Source: Faecimorpha stercoravium
Lineage (GTDB): Bacteria; Bacillota; Clostridia; Lachnospirales; Bianqueaceae
Direction of reading: 5' to 3'
DNA length: 64,000 bases
Assembly: GCA_018712555.1 (NCBI GenBank)
Contig: DVGT01000044.1
Span: forward strand, 1 to 64,000
The notes beneath the pieces are model-generated. The model did no database searches. It saw only the letters and a program-made list of their open reading frames with translations, and was not told the origin of the DNA. A program made the position numbers and the translations under genes. Below are positions 24,848 to 33,672 of this stretch, one piece after another (position 1 is the stretch's first letter; each line of letters opens with the position of its first letter).

Positions 24848-25718
24848 GTTTGCCATTTCCACCAATTTCACCAAGGATCCGGAAGGGGTCGAGACCAGGC
24901 ATATTGCGTCGTATCTGCAGGAGCGGGGCGCCAGGGTCTGGCTTCTCGTGAAGCCGCAGGATGAGGTGCCGGCAGAGTTAGCGGATATGGAGCGGTTGCA
25001 GGAGGCGCAGGTTTCTCAGATGGATCTGGTCATTGTTTTGGGCGGGGATGGAACGATTCTTTCCAGTGCCAGGCGCCTGCATGAATATGACGTACCGCTT
25101 CTGGGTATCAATCTGGGGCATCTGGGTTTTTTGACGGGCAGTGAGAAAGAGGACTGTGAGTCGGTATTAGATCAGGTTCTCGAAGGGCGATATCGAGAAG
25201 AAGAGCGCGTCATGCTTCGGGGAAGAATCGTGCATACGAATGGCGAAGAACAGTATTTCAGCGGGCTGAACGATGCGGTCATTACCAGAGGCGCCTTCTC
25301 GCGGATGCTCTCGATTTCTGTGAAGATCAATGGGCGGCTCATGGACTATTTTCAGGCCGATGGGATGATTGTGGCGACGCCGACGGGTTCCACAGGATAC
25401 AATTTGTCCGCAGGAGGGCCGATTGTAGTTCCCTATGCCAGGGGGATTCTGATCACCCCGATTTGTCCCAGATCTCTAACAATGCGGTCGATTGTCGTAT
25501 CAGAAACCGATGAGATCAATTTCGAAGTATTGCCGGAGACTATGGGACAGAGGACGCCGGAACTGATGCTGACGGTGGACGGACAGCAGGGGTATTCGAT
25601 TGTACCGGGAGATCAGGTATTCATCGGGGTGGATCCTGCAGGGGTTCGGTTGATTCATATGGAAAACACCACGTTTTTTGATACACTGCGAAAAAAGATG
25701 TTTAAGGAATCCATGTAA
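24834..25718 (+). CDS. nadK: NAD kinase
   Basis: 294 residues; the ATG overlaps the end of tlyA by 14 bases. It phosphorylates NAD+ to NADP+. The signatures VLGGDGTIL, LGINLGHLGFLT and PTGSTGYNLSAGG are all present. Length and position before argR-recN are typical of Clostridia. Confidence 0.95.
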   Translation: MNPCKFAISTNFTKDPEGVETRHIASYLQERGARVWLLVKPQDEVPAELADMERLQEAQVSQMDLVIVLGGDGTILSSARRLHEYDVPLLGINLGHLGFLTGSEKEDCESVLDQVLEGRYREEERVMLRGRIVHTNGEEQYFSGLNDAVITRGAFSRMLSISVKINGRLMDYFQADGMIVATPTGSTGYNLSAGGPIVVPYARGILITPICPRSLTMRSIVVSETDEINFEVLPETMGQRTPELMLTVDGQQGYSIVPGDQVFIGVDPAGVRLIHMENTTFFDTLRKKMFKESM

Positions 25719-25755
25719 TTTCAGGGTTCGGCACAGGCGGAAGGAGGAAGACAGG

Positions 25756-26226
25756 ATGAAAGTGGATAGGCAGGCCAAGATCTTGACACTGATCGAAGAA
25801 TATCCCATCGAAACGCAAGAAGAGCTGGCGGAGAAGCTGGTAGAGGCAGGGTTCAAAGTAACGCAGGCAACGGTGTCGCGAGATATCCGAGAGCTGCGGT
25901 TGACAAAAGTAGTGGGAGAAAATGGAAGGCAGCGCTATGCCATCTTGTCTCCTAAGGATCCGGACTATGCGGAGCGATTTGTCAGGGTGCTGCAGGAGGG
26001 GTATACCTCCGCTGAGGCCGCGGGAAATATTCTCGTGGTCAAGACGATTATTGGCATGGCGATGGCGGTTGCAACGGCATTGGATAACCTGGAGTTTTCG
26101 GAGATTGTGGGCTGTGTGGCAGGGGATGATACGATTTTTGTAGCGGTGCGCAGTGAAAAGGAATGTCTCAGGCTGCAGGAAAAGATCAGGAAACTCATTG
26201 AAACGGCGGAGGTGCCCAAATGCTGA
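25756..26226 (+). CDS. argR: Arginine repressor ArgR
   Basis: 156 residues from the ATG at 25756, which follows AAGGAGGAAGACAGG. An N-terminal winged helix (TQATVSRDIRELRL) and a C-terminal arginine-binding, hexamer-forming domain (GDDTIFVAV) are seen. It regulates arginine synthesis and breakdown genes; none is in the window. Its stop overlaps recN by seven bases. Confidence 0.95.
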   Translation: MKVDRQAKILTLIEEYPIETQEELAEKLVEAGFKVTQATVSRDIRELRLTKVVGENGRQRYAILSPKDPDYAERFVRVLQEGYTSAEAAGNILVVKTIIGMAMAVATALDNLEFSEIVGCVAGDDTIFVAVRSEKECLRLQEKIRKLIETAEVPKC

Positions 26227-27965
26227 CACATCTGCGGGTCAAGAATATTGCACTCATAGATGATATTTCTTTGGATCTGGACGAAGGGCTGAATATCCTG
26301 ACAGGAGAAACCGGTGCGGGGAAAAGTATCATCATGGGTGCGGTGAACCTTGCATTGGGCGCCCGTGTCTCTAAAGACCTGCTGGGAAATCCGGAGAGGC
26401 CTGCACAGGTAGATCTGTTGTTTGATGTGACGGACACTCGTGCAAGGAAGCACCTGGTTCAGATGGGACTCTTGGAAGAAGGCAGTACAGAAGTGCTTCT
26501 GTCCAGGCGTATCACACCGAATGGCCGCGCGGTGAATCGGATCAATGAGGATGTTGCGACGGCTGCTGCGCTGCAAAAGGCGGCGGGAGTGCTGATCGAC
26601 GTGCATGGGCAGCACGAACACCAGTCCTTATTGGATGCCAGCCGTCATATCGACTTGCTGGATCGTTTTGATGAGCGGACGCAGCCGCACAAAGAGGCGC
26701 TGCGGGGGTTTCTGGATGCGTACAAAGAGAAGGAACAGGAATATCAGAGATGGAAAGAGCAGTCCCAGGATAAAGAGCGAATTCTGGCGCTGATGGAGTA
26801 TGAGGCACAGGAGATTGACGAGGCGGGGCTCAGAGAGGGCGAGGAAGACGAACTGGGGGAGCGCATACGCCTGCTGCGGTCAGCCCAGCGGATTCAGGAG
26901 TCCTGCGGTAACGCAGTCAGTTTCCTGCGAGGCGGACAGGACGGATATGGCGGCGGTATTGGGGCACTGAACGATGCGCTGGCACAGATGCAGTGGATCG
27001 AAGAGCTGGATCCCAAGACGCTGTCCTCTATCGTTTCTGCATTATCGGATGCGGTGGCCATTGCCGAGGATGCGGCTTCCGAGATTGCGCGTTATGGAGA
27101 GGATACACAGAGCGATCCACAGGCGCTGGAGGAGGCGCAGGATCGACTGGAGGAGATTCGCAGGCTGAAAGGGAAGTATGGGGATAGTTTGGAGAAGATT
27201 CTGTCGTACAGGGAATCTCTGACAGAATCCATGGAGAAAATCCAGCATATTCAGGAGACTCTGTCGGTTTGTGAAAGGGAACTGGCGGTGCTGGAGCAGA
27301 AGATGAAGCGGGAGAGTGAGGCACTGAGCGTGTTGCGGCGGCAGGCTGCGCAAGCGGTATCCAGAGAGATCACGGCGATTCTTACGACGCTGCAGTTCCA
27401 GGATCCGGAATTCGCGGTGCAGATCACACCGAAGGATCATATCACGGCAAAGGGACAGGACCAGGTGCAATTCATGATTCGAACGAATGTGGGAGAGAAG
27501 CTTAGGCCGCTTGATAAGATTGCTTCTGGCGGAGAAATCTCCAGAATCATGCTGGCGATCAAGACGGTGCTGGCCCAGCGGGATGAGATCCCCACTCTGA
27601 TTTTTGATGAGATTGATACAGGAATCAGCGGGAGAACGGCACAGAGCGTGGCAGAAAAGCTGGCGCTGATTTCAGAGTTTCATCAGATTATATGTATCAC
27701 TCATTTGCCGCAGATTGCGGCAATGGCAGATCATCATCTGCGGATTGAAAAAACGGTGCGAGAAGGCAGAGCTCGTACCGAGGTGGCAGAACTCTCAGAA
27801 AGCGAATCAACTGAAGAATTGGCTCGCATGCTGGGAGGGACACAGATGACAGAAGCAGTTTTGCAAAATGCATCAGAATTGAAAAAAATGGCGTCGGATT
27901 GGAAAGAGCATAATTCTGATAGAATGAGAGAGAATAGACAAAGGAATCCACATGAAAAGGAGTGA
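26220..27965 (+). CDS. recN: DNA repair protein RecN
   Basis: 581 residues. An SMC-like ATPase with Walker A GETGAGKS near the N-terminus, long coiled coils in the middle, and IASGGEISRIML plus PTLIFDEIDTGISG at the C-terminus. It acts at double-strand breaks. argR-recN-spoIVB-spo0A is the classical order in spore formers. Confidence 0.96.
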   Translation: MLTHLRVKNIALIDDISLDLDEGLNILTGETGAGKSIIMGAVNLALGARVSKDLLGNPERPAQVDLLFDVTDTRARKHLVQMGLLEEGSTEVLLSRRITPNGRAVNRINEDVATAAALQKAAGVLIDVHGQHEHQSLLDASRHIDLLDRFDERTQPHKEALRGFLDAYKEKEQEYQRWKEQSQDKERILALMEYEAQEIDEAGLREGEEDELGERIRLLRSAQRIQESCGNAVSFLRGGQDGYGGGIGALNDALAQMQWIEELDPKTLSSIVSALSDAVAIAEDAASEIARYGEDTQSDPQALEEAQDRLEEIRRLKGKYGDSLEKILSYRESLTESMEKIQHIQETLSVCERELAVLEQKMKRESEALSVLRRQAAQAVSREITAILTTLQFQDPEFAVQITPKDHITAKGQDQVQFMIRTNVGEKLRPLDKIASGGEISRIMLAIKTVLAQRDEIPTLIFDEIDTGISGRTAQSVAEKLALISEFHQIICITHLPQIAAMADHHLRIEKTVREGRARTEVAELSESESTEELARMLGGTQMTEAVLQNASELKKMASDWKEHNSDRMRENRQRNPHEKE

Positions 27966-27970
27966 TGACT

Positions 27971-29263
27971 TTGTCGAAACGTTCTTTTCGAAAAAAAAAG
28001 ACGTCGGATGATTCGGAGACAAAGGCAAGATGGTGGATGATCCTATTGATCGCCCTGCCCACCATCTTGCTTTTTTTATATGGGTTTCTGAGCTGGAGTA
28101 TACCGGATACGATCCGGCTGATTTCTGGACAGAATACAACCCTGACCTATGCCACATTCTGCAATCTTGAAGTGGAAGAAACAAGAAGTATCCAGGTGAC
28201 TTCTTCGGAAGTGTCTCCCAATGACCAGATTCTGTTGACCACTGAGATGGAAGAGGATTATTCGCAGACAGAAGCGGTGGTTTCATTATTTGGCGTGATA
28301 CCTTTGAAAAAAGTATCTGTTGAAATCTGGCCGCAGATGGATCTGATTCCTATGGGAAGGGCAATTGGGGTGGATATGCGTACGGATGGGGTCCTGGTTT
28401 TAGGATTGGGAGAAGTGACAGATGCAGAAGGAAACCGTGTGACGCCTGCCAGGAATCAGTTGTTTTCCGGAGACCGGATCTACTCCCTGAATGGGGAAAA
28501 CGTTCGAGCGAAGGAAGACGTCATTGGAAAGATTGCATCCTCTGGAGGAAAAAGCGTAGAGCTGGGGATTTTGCGAAATGGAAATCGGATGCAGGTGACG
28601 GTGGATCCGGTATTGGGGTCGGATGGAACCTATAAGATTGGGCTGTGGATCCGGGATCGAGCGCAGGGAATTGGAACGCTGACCTATGTGGATCCAGAGA
28701 CGCGGCAGTTTGGAGCCATTGGACATGGGATGACGGATGTCGATCTGGAGGAATTACTGCCTTTAGGAGAGGGCACAATCTGCCAAGCGCTGATCAATCA
28801 TGTAGAAAAAGGAAACGTGGGGGAGCCGGGAGAAATCGTAGCCAGTCTTACATCGCAGATCCTGGGAAGTGTCGAACAGAACACGGATTGCGGACTTTTT
28901 GGAACCTATACAGGGACGCTTGACAGCGCGTCGCTGCCGGTCTCTTTTCGAGATCAGGTGACAGATGGGGAAGTCAAAATTCTCTGTACGCTTTCCGGCG
29001 TGGAACCCAGGTGGTATGATGCGCGGATTCAGCGTGTATCCTCGATTGCCTCGCAGAATATTGGATTTACGGTAGAAATCACGGATCCAGAACTTTTGGA
29101 ACTCACGGGAGGAATCATACAGGGCATGAGTGGAAGTCCGATCATGCAAAATGGATGTCTCATTGGTGCAGTGACTCATGTGCTGGTGCAGGATCCGGGA
29201 AAGGGATATGGGATCTATATCGAAGATATGCTGAGCCAGCATCTATCTGACAAAGCGGCATAA
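27971..29263 (+). CDS. spoIVB: SpoIVB peptidase (sporulation checkpoint protease)
   Basis: 430 residues from the TTG at 27971, chosen because AAAGGAG lies 8 bases upstream; an ATG at 27965 and a GTG at 27962 are closer than a ribosome can use well. A basic N-terminus and one membrane segment (about 25-45) precede a PDZ domain (about 120-200) and an S55 serine peptidase domain with GHGMTDVD (His) and GMSGSPIMQNG (Ser). It is made in the forespore and cuts SpoIVFA to trigger sigma-K activation. Confidence 0.94.
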   Translation: MSKRSFRKKKTSDDSETKARWWMILLIALPTILLFLYGFLSWSIPDTIRLISGQNTTLTYATFCNLEVEETRSIQVTSSEVSPNDQILLTTEMEEDYSQTEAVVSLFGVIPLKKVSVEIWPQMDLIPMGRAIGVDMRTDGVLVLGLGEVTDAEGNRVTPARNQLFSGDRIYSLNGENVRAKEDVIGKIASSGGKSVELGILRNGNRMQVTVDPVLGSDGTYKIGLWIRDRAQGIGTLTYVDPETRQFGAIGHGMTDVDLEELLPLGEGTICQALINHVEKGNVGEPGEIVASLTSQILGSVEQNTDCGLFGTYTGTLDSASLPVSFRDQVTDGEVKILCTLSGVEPRWYDARIQRVSSIASQNIGFTVEITDPELLELTGGIIQGMSGSPIMQNGCLIGAVTHVLVQDPGKGYGIYIEDMLSQHLSDKAA

Positions 29264-29265
29264 TG

Positions 29266-29308
29266 TAAAGAACGCTGTCCGGGATACACAAGAAGGCAGC
29301 GTTCTTTA
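29266..29308 (+). terminator. Hairpin terminator after spoIVB
   Basis: TAAAGAACGCTG (29266-29277) and CAGCGTTCTTTA (29297-29308) pair perfectly. The T run is short and lies mostly within the stem. Confidence 0.6.
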
Positions 29309-29332
29309 CTACATATTGAGGGTGGATAAAAT

Positions 29333-29487
29333 TTCGACACAATCCTTTGTGAATATTCACGTCGTTTTCTGAAAAAAGGAGGAAAATCTACAAAAAACAA
29401 AGATGTATCACGTCAAAAAAACACTTACAGAAGCAGAAAAAATACAGAAAAATCGCATAATGAAGCCATTTGTGAGAATGTGTCGTA
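29333..29487 (+). promoter_or_regulatory. Possible Spo0A boxes upstream of spo0A
   Basis: TTCGACA (29333-29339) is the exact complement of the 0A box TGTCGAA, and TGTCGTA (29481-29487) matches six of seven bases. A 12-bp palindrome GTGAATATTCAC (29349-29360) lies between them. Autoregulation by Spo0A is known in other spore formers; here it is inferred from these sites. Confidence 0.5.
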
Positions 29488-29575
29488 ACATTTATCAATT
29501 TGCATAATTGCCAATAAAATCCAGATATGAGAAATTATGGATAATGATGAAATGGAATAATTTGGCAAAACTTGC

Positions 29576-29604
29576 TTGTTTCTCTCTGAAAAATGGTATA
29601 TACT
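29576..29604 (+). promoter_or_regulatory. Promoter of spo0A
   Basis: TTGTTT (29576-29581), 17 bases, TATACT (29599-29604), 34 bases before the GTG start. Confidence 0.55.
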
Positions 29605-29638
29605 GGAAGTACAAAAATTATCCAAGGAGGTTTGCGAA

Positions 29639-30460
29639 GTGAGCAAATTATCAGTTTTAGTCGCTGACGACAGTCAGGAGTTTCGAGGAATCCTGCGGGA
29701 ATATATCGAACGCCAAGACGATATGGAGGTCATCGCTGAAGCATCAAATGGGGAGGAGACATTGGAGAAGATCTATGATTTGGCTCCGGATGTAGTTTTA
29801 TTGGACATGATTATGCCGAGGATAGACGGCTTGGGCGTATTGGAAAGCCTGGCGCAGAACCCGCCCCAACACATGCCTATCACAATCATGATTTCCGCAG
29901 TAGGACAGGATCGAATCGCAGAGCAGGCATTTCGTCTGGGTGTTACTTATTATATGGCGAAACCATTTGAATTGTCTACTCTGGTGAATCGAATCCGGCA
30001 GCTTAATGGGATTCTGCCGCAGATATCCGTCCCTACTGACGAAGGAAACGAGCAGCGGATGAATCCATATAGCAGTATGATGAACCGCAGACGAGATGTG
30101 CGCCGTCAGGATGTGGAAACCGAAGTGACAAACATGATTCATGAGATTGGAGTACCTGCGCATATTAAGGGGTATCAGTATCTGCGGGACGCGATCATCA
30201 TGGCGTTGGAAGATATGGATATTCTGAATGCGATCACAAAACAACTGTATCCAGCCATTGCCAAGAAGTATGATACTACGCCCAGTCGTGTGGAACGAGC
30301 GATTCGTCACGCAATTGAAGTGGCATGGAGCAGAGGAAAGATGGATACGATCGACAAGCTCTTTGGATATACGATCAACAATGGGAAAGGAAAGCCGACA
30401 AATTCTGAATTTGTGGCTCTGATTGCGGATAAACTTCGCTTGGAATTAAAGGCGGGATAA
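29639..30460 (+). CDS. spo0A: Sporulation master regulator Spo0A
   Basis: 273 residues from the GTG at 29639, preceded by AAGGAGGTTTGCGAA. The receiver domain shows DDSQEF, the phosphorylated Asp in VVLLDMIMP and Lys in YMAKPFEL. The C-terminal DNA-binding domain includes TPSRVERAIRHAIEVAWSRG, the region that binds the 0A box. It activates sporulation genes when phosphorylated. There is no spo0F/spo0B pair nearby; Clostridia usually use orphan kinases. Confidence 0.97.
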   Translation: MSKLSVLVADDSQEFRGILREYIERQDDMEVIAEASNGEETLEKIYDLAPDVVLLDMIMPRIDGLGVLESLAQNPPQHMPITIMISAVGQDRIAEQAFRLGVTYYMAKPFELSTLVNRIRQLNGILPQISVPTDEGNEQRMNPYSSMMNRRRDVRRQDVETEVTNMIHEIGVPAHIKGYQYLRDAIIMALEDMDILNAITKQLYPAIAKKYDTTPSRVERAIRHAIEVAWSRGKMDTIDKLFGYTINNGKGKPTNSEFVALIADKLRLELKAG

Positions 30461-30485
30461 AAATCATATTTTCATTAAAAAAAGC

Positions 30486-30514
30486 TTGCATATTTCAGGA
30501 TGATGGGGTATAAT
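30486..30514 (+). promoter_or_regulatory. Promoter of 6S RNA
   Basis: TTGCAT (30486-30491), 17 bases, TATAAT (30509-30514), which places the transcript start near 30521. Confidence 0.7.
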
Positions 30515-30520
30515 ATAATC

Positions 30521-30711
30521 ACATCCTGGGATGTGCGATAGCTTGTGTATTTGAACCTACACCATGAGATTGGGAGTTTTAATGGTTATCGACAATGTCG
30601 GGCCTCAAGCTAATTCCTGCTCCGGCAGGCGGGGGATGGCAGCGAAGATACTGCGAACACCCACCTAGCGTAATGCTAGGGATCAAATTTCAGGCGTCGG
30701 CATTCTGGGTT
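30521..30711 (+). ncRNA. ssrS: 6S RNA
   Basis: The two ends can pair into the closing stem of 6S RNA: CCTGGGATGTGCGATAGC at the 5' side and GGCGTCGGCATTCTGGG at the 3' side. Both match the ends of the E. coli RNA in pattern (TGAGATGTTCGCAAGC and GGCGGCATCTCGGAGA). Internal hairpins include GTGTA/TACAC, CGAC/GTCG, CCTGC/GCAGG and CCTAGC/GCTAGG. 6S RNA binds sigma-A RNA polymerase in stationary phase. A promoter and a terminator frame it, and there is no good reading frame. Exact ends are estimates. Confidence 0.8.
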
Positions 30712-30712
30712 G

Positions 30713-30736
30713 GGGGATGCTTGCATCCCCTATTTT
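30713..30736 (+). terminator. Terminator between 6S RNA and tRNA-Ala
   Basis: GGGGAT and ATCCCC pair around GCTTGC, followed by TATTTT. A second small palindrome, GCCCCTATGGGGC, follows before the tRNA, so part of the transcript may read through into the tRNA. Confidence 0.65.
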
Positions 30737-30760
30737 ACATAGCCCCTATGGGGCACGTAA

Positions 30761-30833
30761 GGGCTCGTGGCTCAGCTGGGAGAGCGCCGCGTTCGCATCG
30801 CGGAGGCCGAGGGTTCGAATCCCTTCGAGTCCA
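30761..30833 (+). tRNA. tRNA-Ala (anticodon CGC)
   Basis: 73 bases. The acceptor stem GGGCTCG/CGAGTCC contains the G3-U70 pair that marks alanine tRNAs. The anticodon loop TTCGCAT gives CGC; the T-loop is GGTTCGAATC; the discriminator is A. CCA is not encoded. Confidence 0.95.
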
Positions 30834-30843
30834 TGCATAAAGT

Positions 30844-30884
30844 AATAAGGAAACCGCATATTTATGCGGTTTCCTTATTTTATT
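30844..30884 (+). terminator. Terminator after tRNA-Ala
   Basis: AATAAGGAAACCGCAT pairs perfectly with ATGCGGTTTCCTTATT around four bases, followed by TTATT. Strong. Confidence 0.85.
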
Positions 30885-30926
30885 GCACCGATTATGCAAG
30901 CAAAACGATTTGCCGATAAAAACTAC

Positions 30927-30955
30927 TTGTAAAATGCGAAGAGGAATGGTATGAT
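30927..30955 (+). promoter_or_regulatory. Promoter of the MBL-fold hydrolase gene
   Basis: TTGTAA (30927-30932), 17 bases, TATGAT (30950-30955), about 100 bases before the start codon. Confidence 0.5.
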
Positions 30956-31056
30956 AAGTCTGCTCAGCTTGTATTTCACAAAAGCTTTACAGCGGTGGCA
31001 GATAAATTTTACGGAGCTCCTTTATAATAAAGCCATATTTAGAAGGGGGCGGTTGC

Positions 31057-32121
31057 ATGCGCTTAGTGATTGCCGGTGGAGTCGGAGAAAGCGGTCGAAA
31101 TTGTTTCCTGGTAGAACGGGAAAAAGATTCTTTTTTAGTGGATTGCGGCAGAATGGTGGGAAAGAAGCATCCGTACCCGGATCTGACGCCGGAGCAGATC
31201 TGCCGGGTACGCTATGTGTTTCTGACGCATTCTCATACGGATCATACGGGTGCGCTGCCCTGGCTGTACGAGAATGGCTTTTCTGGCGAGGTAATAGCCA
31301 GCCGCCAGACATTCAGTCAGTTAAAGGAAAAACCACAGCGGCAAATTATGCTGGAGAATTTCTCCCATCCAGATATTAGGGTGGAATGGGGACGGTCCGG
31401 TCATTGCGCAGGAAGCGTATGGTACCGTTTCGAGATAGCGGGAAAGACACTGCTGTTCTCAGGAGATTACACGGAATCTGGATACGTATATCAATGCGAT
31501 CCGATCCGGCGACAGAAAGCGCATATTGCTGTTTTGGACAGCGCTTACGGAAGTGACGAACGAGATTTTGAGAGTACCTGTGGTCAGATAGAGGAGATCT
31601 TAAGGATATGCGCGGAAGAGAGGCGTTCCGTGGTGCTGCCCGTGCCTCAATATGGACGAGGGCTGGATTTGTGTCTCGCGGCATCCCGGGTCTGTCCGAA
31701 AACACCGATCTTTGCAGATGAGCAATTTCTGGTACAGAAGATGATTCAACAGCAGAATGAGCAATGGATTCGTCCAGAGGCTATGAGAGAACTGAGCCGA
31801 TTAAGGATTCAGATGATTGCGGATAGGATGCTGCCGTATGGAATTTATTTCTTATGTGATTCTCAGCTGTATCGCCGATCAAGTCTGAACGTGGTATATC
31901 GGATCGTGGCACGAAAGGGCTTGGTCTTATTAACAGGAAGAGTGGATGCGAAAAGCGGCAGCGATCAGCTGCTGCGTGAAGGAAAGGCAAGACTGTACCG
32001 CTGGAGCGTACACTGTACAGATAGGGAACGAGAGAAGATAGAAGGGCAGAATGATTTTCGCTGTGTCATCCCGTACCATACGGCAGAACATCCGGTGATA
32101 CAGAAGAGCCTAGAATTATAG
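31057..32121 (+). CDS. Metallo-beta-lactamase-fold hydrolase
   Basis: 354 residues; the ATG follows AGAAGGGGGCGGTTGC. The zinc motif LTHSHTDHTGALP (HxHxDH) is clear, with a later His in GRSGHCAGS, Asp in LFSGDYTES and a C-terminal HTAEH. The length and the segment after the first domain suggest a beta-CASP-like relative of RNA-processing exonucleases, but the diagnostic motifs are not certain. The substrate is unknown. It is followed 21 bases later by an FAD protein gene, so they may share a transcript. Confidence 0.8.
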   Translation: MRLVIAGGVGESGRNCFLVEREKDSFLVDCGRMVGKKHPYPDLTPEQICRVRYVFLTHSHTDHTGALPWLYENGFSGEVIASRQTFSQLKEKPQRQIMLENFSHPDIRVEWGRSGHCAGSVWYRFEIAGKTLLFSGDYTESGYVYQCDPIRRQKAHIAVLDSAYGSDERDFESTCGQIEEILRICAEERRSVVLPVPQYGRGLDLCLAASRVCPKTPIFADEQFLVQKMIQQQNEQWIRPEAMRELSRLRIQMIADRMLPYGIYFLCDSQLYRRSSLNVVYRIVARKGLVLLTGRVDAKSGSDQLLREGKARLYRWSVHCTDREREKIEGQNDFRCVIPYHTAEHPVIQKSLEL

Positions 32122-32142
32122 AGATCAAAGGAGATCGAGAAA

Positions 32143-33522
32143 TTGAAAAAATATGATGTCATCATTATTGGAGCTGGGCCGGGAGGCATCTTCTCGACGT
32201 ATGAACTGCAGCGGAAGAGACCAGACCTTACGGTCGCGGTATTCGAATCTGGTTTTCCGTTGGAAAAAAGAAAATGTCCTATTGATGGGGATAAGGTGAA
32301 AACCTGTATCAAATGTGAGACTTGTGCGATTATGAGCGGATTTGGCGGCGCAGGTGCCTTCTCCGATGGGAAATATAATATCACGAATGATTTCGGCGGT
32401 ACGTTATATGAGCATATCGGCAGAGAGCAGGCGATCGATCTGATGGAATATGTGGATGAAATCAATGTGTCGCATGGCGGAGAGAATACGCATATGTTTA
32501 CTACAGCAGGCACTCGGTTTAAGAAGCTCTGTGTGCAGAATAAGCTGAACCTGCTCAATGCATCGGTGCGGCATCTGGGAACAGACATCAACTATATCGT
32601 CTTGCAGAATCTATATGCAGAGATGAAGGAGCACGTGGAATTTCATTTCAGAACGCCGGTAGAGCGGATAGAAGTGCTGGAAGATGGATACCGGGTACAT
32701 TATGCCGGAGGCTATGCGGATTGCAGACAGTGTATTGTCTCCGTAGGACGCAGTGGAAGCAAGTGGATGGAGAATATCTGTCAGGCACTCGATATTCCGA
32801 CGAAATCCAATCGTGTCGATCTGGGGGTGCGTGTGGAGCTGCCGGCAGTGGTGTTCTCGCATCTGACGGATGAACTGTATGAGAGTAAGATTGTCTATCG
32901 AACGGAGAAGTTTGAGGATTATGTACGTACTTTCTGTATGAATCCTAACGGGATCGTGGTCAACGAGAATACAAATGGCATTGTGACCGTCAATGGACAC
33001 AGCTATGAAGGCAGGGAAAAGCAGACAGAGAATACGAACTTTGCGTTGCTGGTGGCGAAACACTTCTCGGAGCCCTTCAATAACAGCAATGAATATGGAG
33101 AGAGTATTGCCCGGTTATCCAACATGCTGGGAGGCGGCGTCATCGTACAGCGTTTTGGAGATCTGATTCGGGGACGCAGAAGCAACGCAAAACGGATTGA
33201 GGAGAGTCTTGTCAGACCTACGCTGAAAGCCACGCCCGGAGATCTGAGTCTGGTACTGCCCAAGCGGATCTTAGATGGCATCATTGAAATGATCTATGCG
33301 CTGGACAAGATTGCGCCTGGAACGGCAAACGATGATACGCTGCTCTATGGTGTGGAGGTCAAATTCTATAACATGGAAGTCGAGATCGATGAACACCTGG
33401 AGTCCAAGTATAAAGGACTGTATATCATCGGAGACGGAAGCGGCGTAACGCATTCGCTCTCGCACGCTTCAGCCAGTGGAGTCTATGTGGCTCGGCGCAT
33501 CGCGCAGGAGATGCCCGTATAA
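32143..33522 (+). CDS. FAD-dependent oxidoreductase (NAD(P)/FAD-dependent, BaiN/'uncharacterized dehydrogenase' type)
   Basis: 459 residues from a TTG preceded by AAAGGAGATCGAGAAA. The dinucleotide-binding motif IIGAGPGGIFSTYEL lies at the N-terminus, and GDGSGVTHSLSHASASGVY near the C-terminus is the second FAD contact. Cys-containing KTCIKCETCAIM follows at about residue 50. The protein belongs to a broad family of FAD-dependent dehydrogenases common in Clostridia; the substrate is unknown. Confidence 0.8.
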   Translation: MKKYDVIIIGAGPGGIFSTYELQRKRPDLTVAVFESGFPLEKRKCPIDGDKVKTCIKCETCAIMSGFGGAGAFSDGKYNITNDFGGTLYEHIGREQAIDLMEYVDEINVSHGGENTHMFTTAGTRFKKLCVQNKLNLLNASVRHLGTDINYIVLQNLYAEMKEHVEFHFRTPVERIEVLEDGYRVHYAGGYADCRQCIVSVGRSGSKWMENICQALDIPTKSNRVDLGVRVELPAVVFSHLTDELYESKIVYRTEKFEDYVRTFCMNPNGIVVNENTNGIVTVNGHSYEGREKQTENTNFALLVAKHFSEPFNNSNEYGESIARLSNMLGGGVIVQRFGDLIRGRRSNAKRIEESLVRPTLKATPGDLSLVLPKRILDGIIEMIYALDKIAPGTANDDTLLYGVEVKFYNMEVEIDEHLESKYKGLYIIGDGSGVTHSLSHASASGVYVARRIAQEMPV

Positions 33523-33555
33523 AATAATAGAAGAGGCCCATTGCAGAATCGCAAG

Positions 33556-33670
33556 AGGGGCAGTTGCAAAATACCTACACAGAACAAAAGAGTATGAACT
33601 CCTTAGGAGATCATACTCTTTCATTCTGTATCAATGGTGAGACCAGCGTAGGTATTTTGCAACTGCCCCT
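33556..33670. repeat. Compound inverted-repeat element (115 bp) between convergent genes
   Basis: AGGGGCAGTTGCAAAATACC plus TAC at 33556-33578 is perfectly complementary to 33648-33670 (23-bp arms). Inside, AAAGAGTATGA (33587-33597) pairs with TCATACTCTTT (33611-33621), continued by CTCC/GGAG. It ends two bases before the stop of the opposing gene. It could act as a two-way terminator, or be a small non-autonomous mobile element; no target duplication is obvious and it is single-copy in this window. Confidence 0.8.
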
Positions 33671-33672
33671 TC

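Noticed and set aside
30595..30840. 81-codon frame over the 6S RNA and tRNA-Ala
   Set aside because: Falls on two structured RNA genes and has no ribosome binding site.
30951..31379. 142-codon frame
   Set aside because: Starts in the promoter -10 and overlaps the MBL-fold gene in another frame; no family features.
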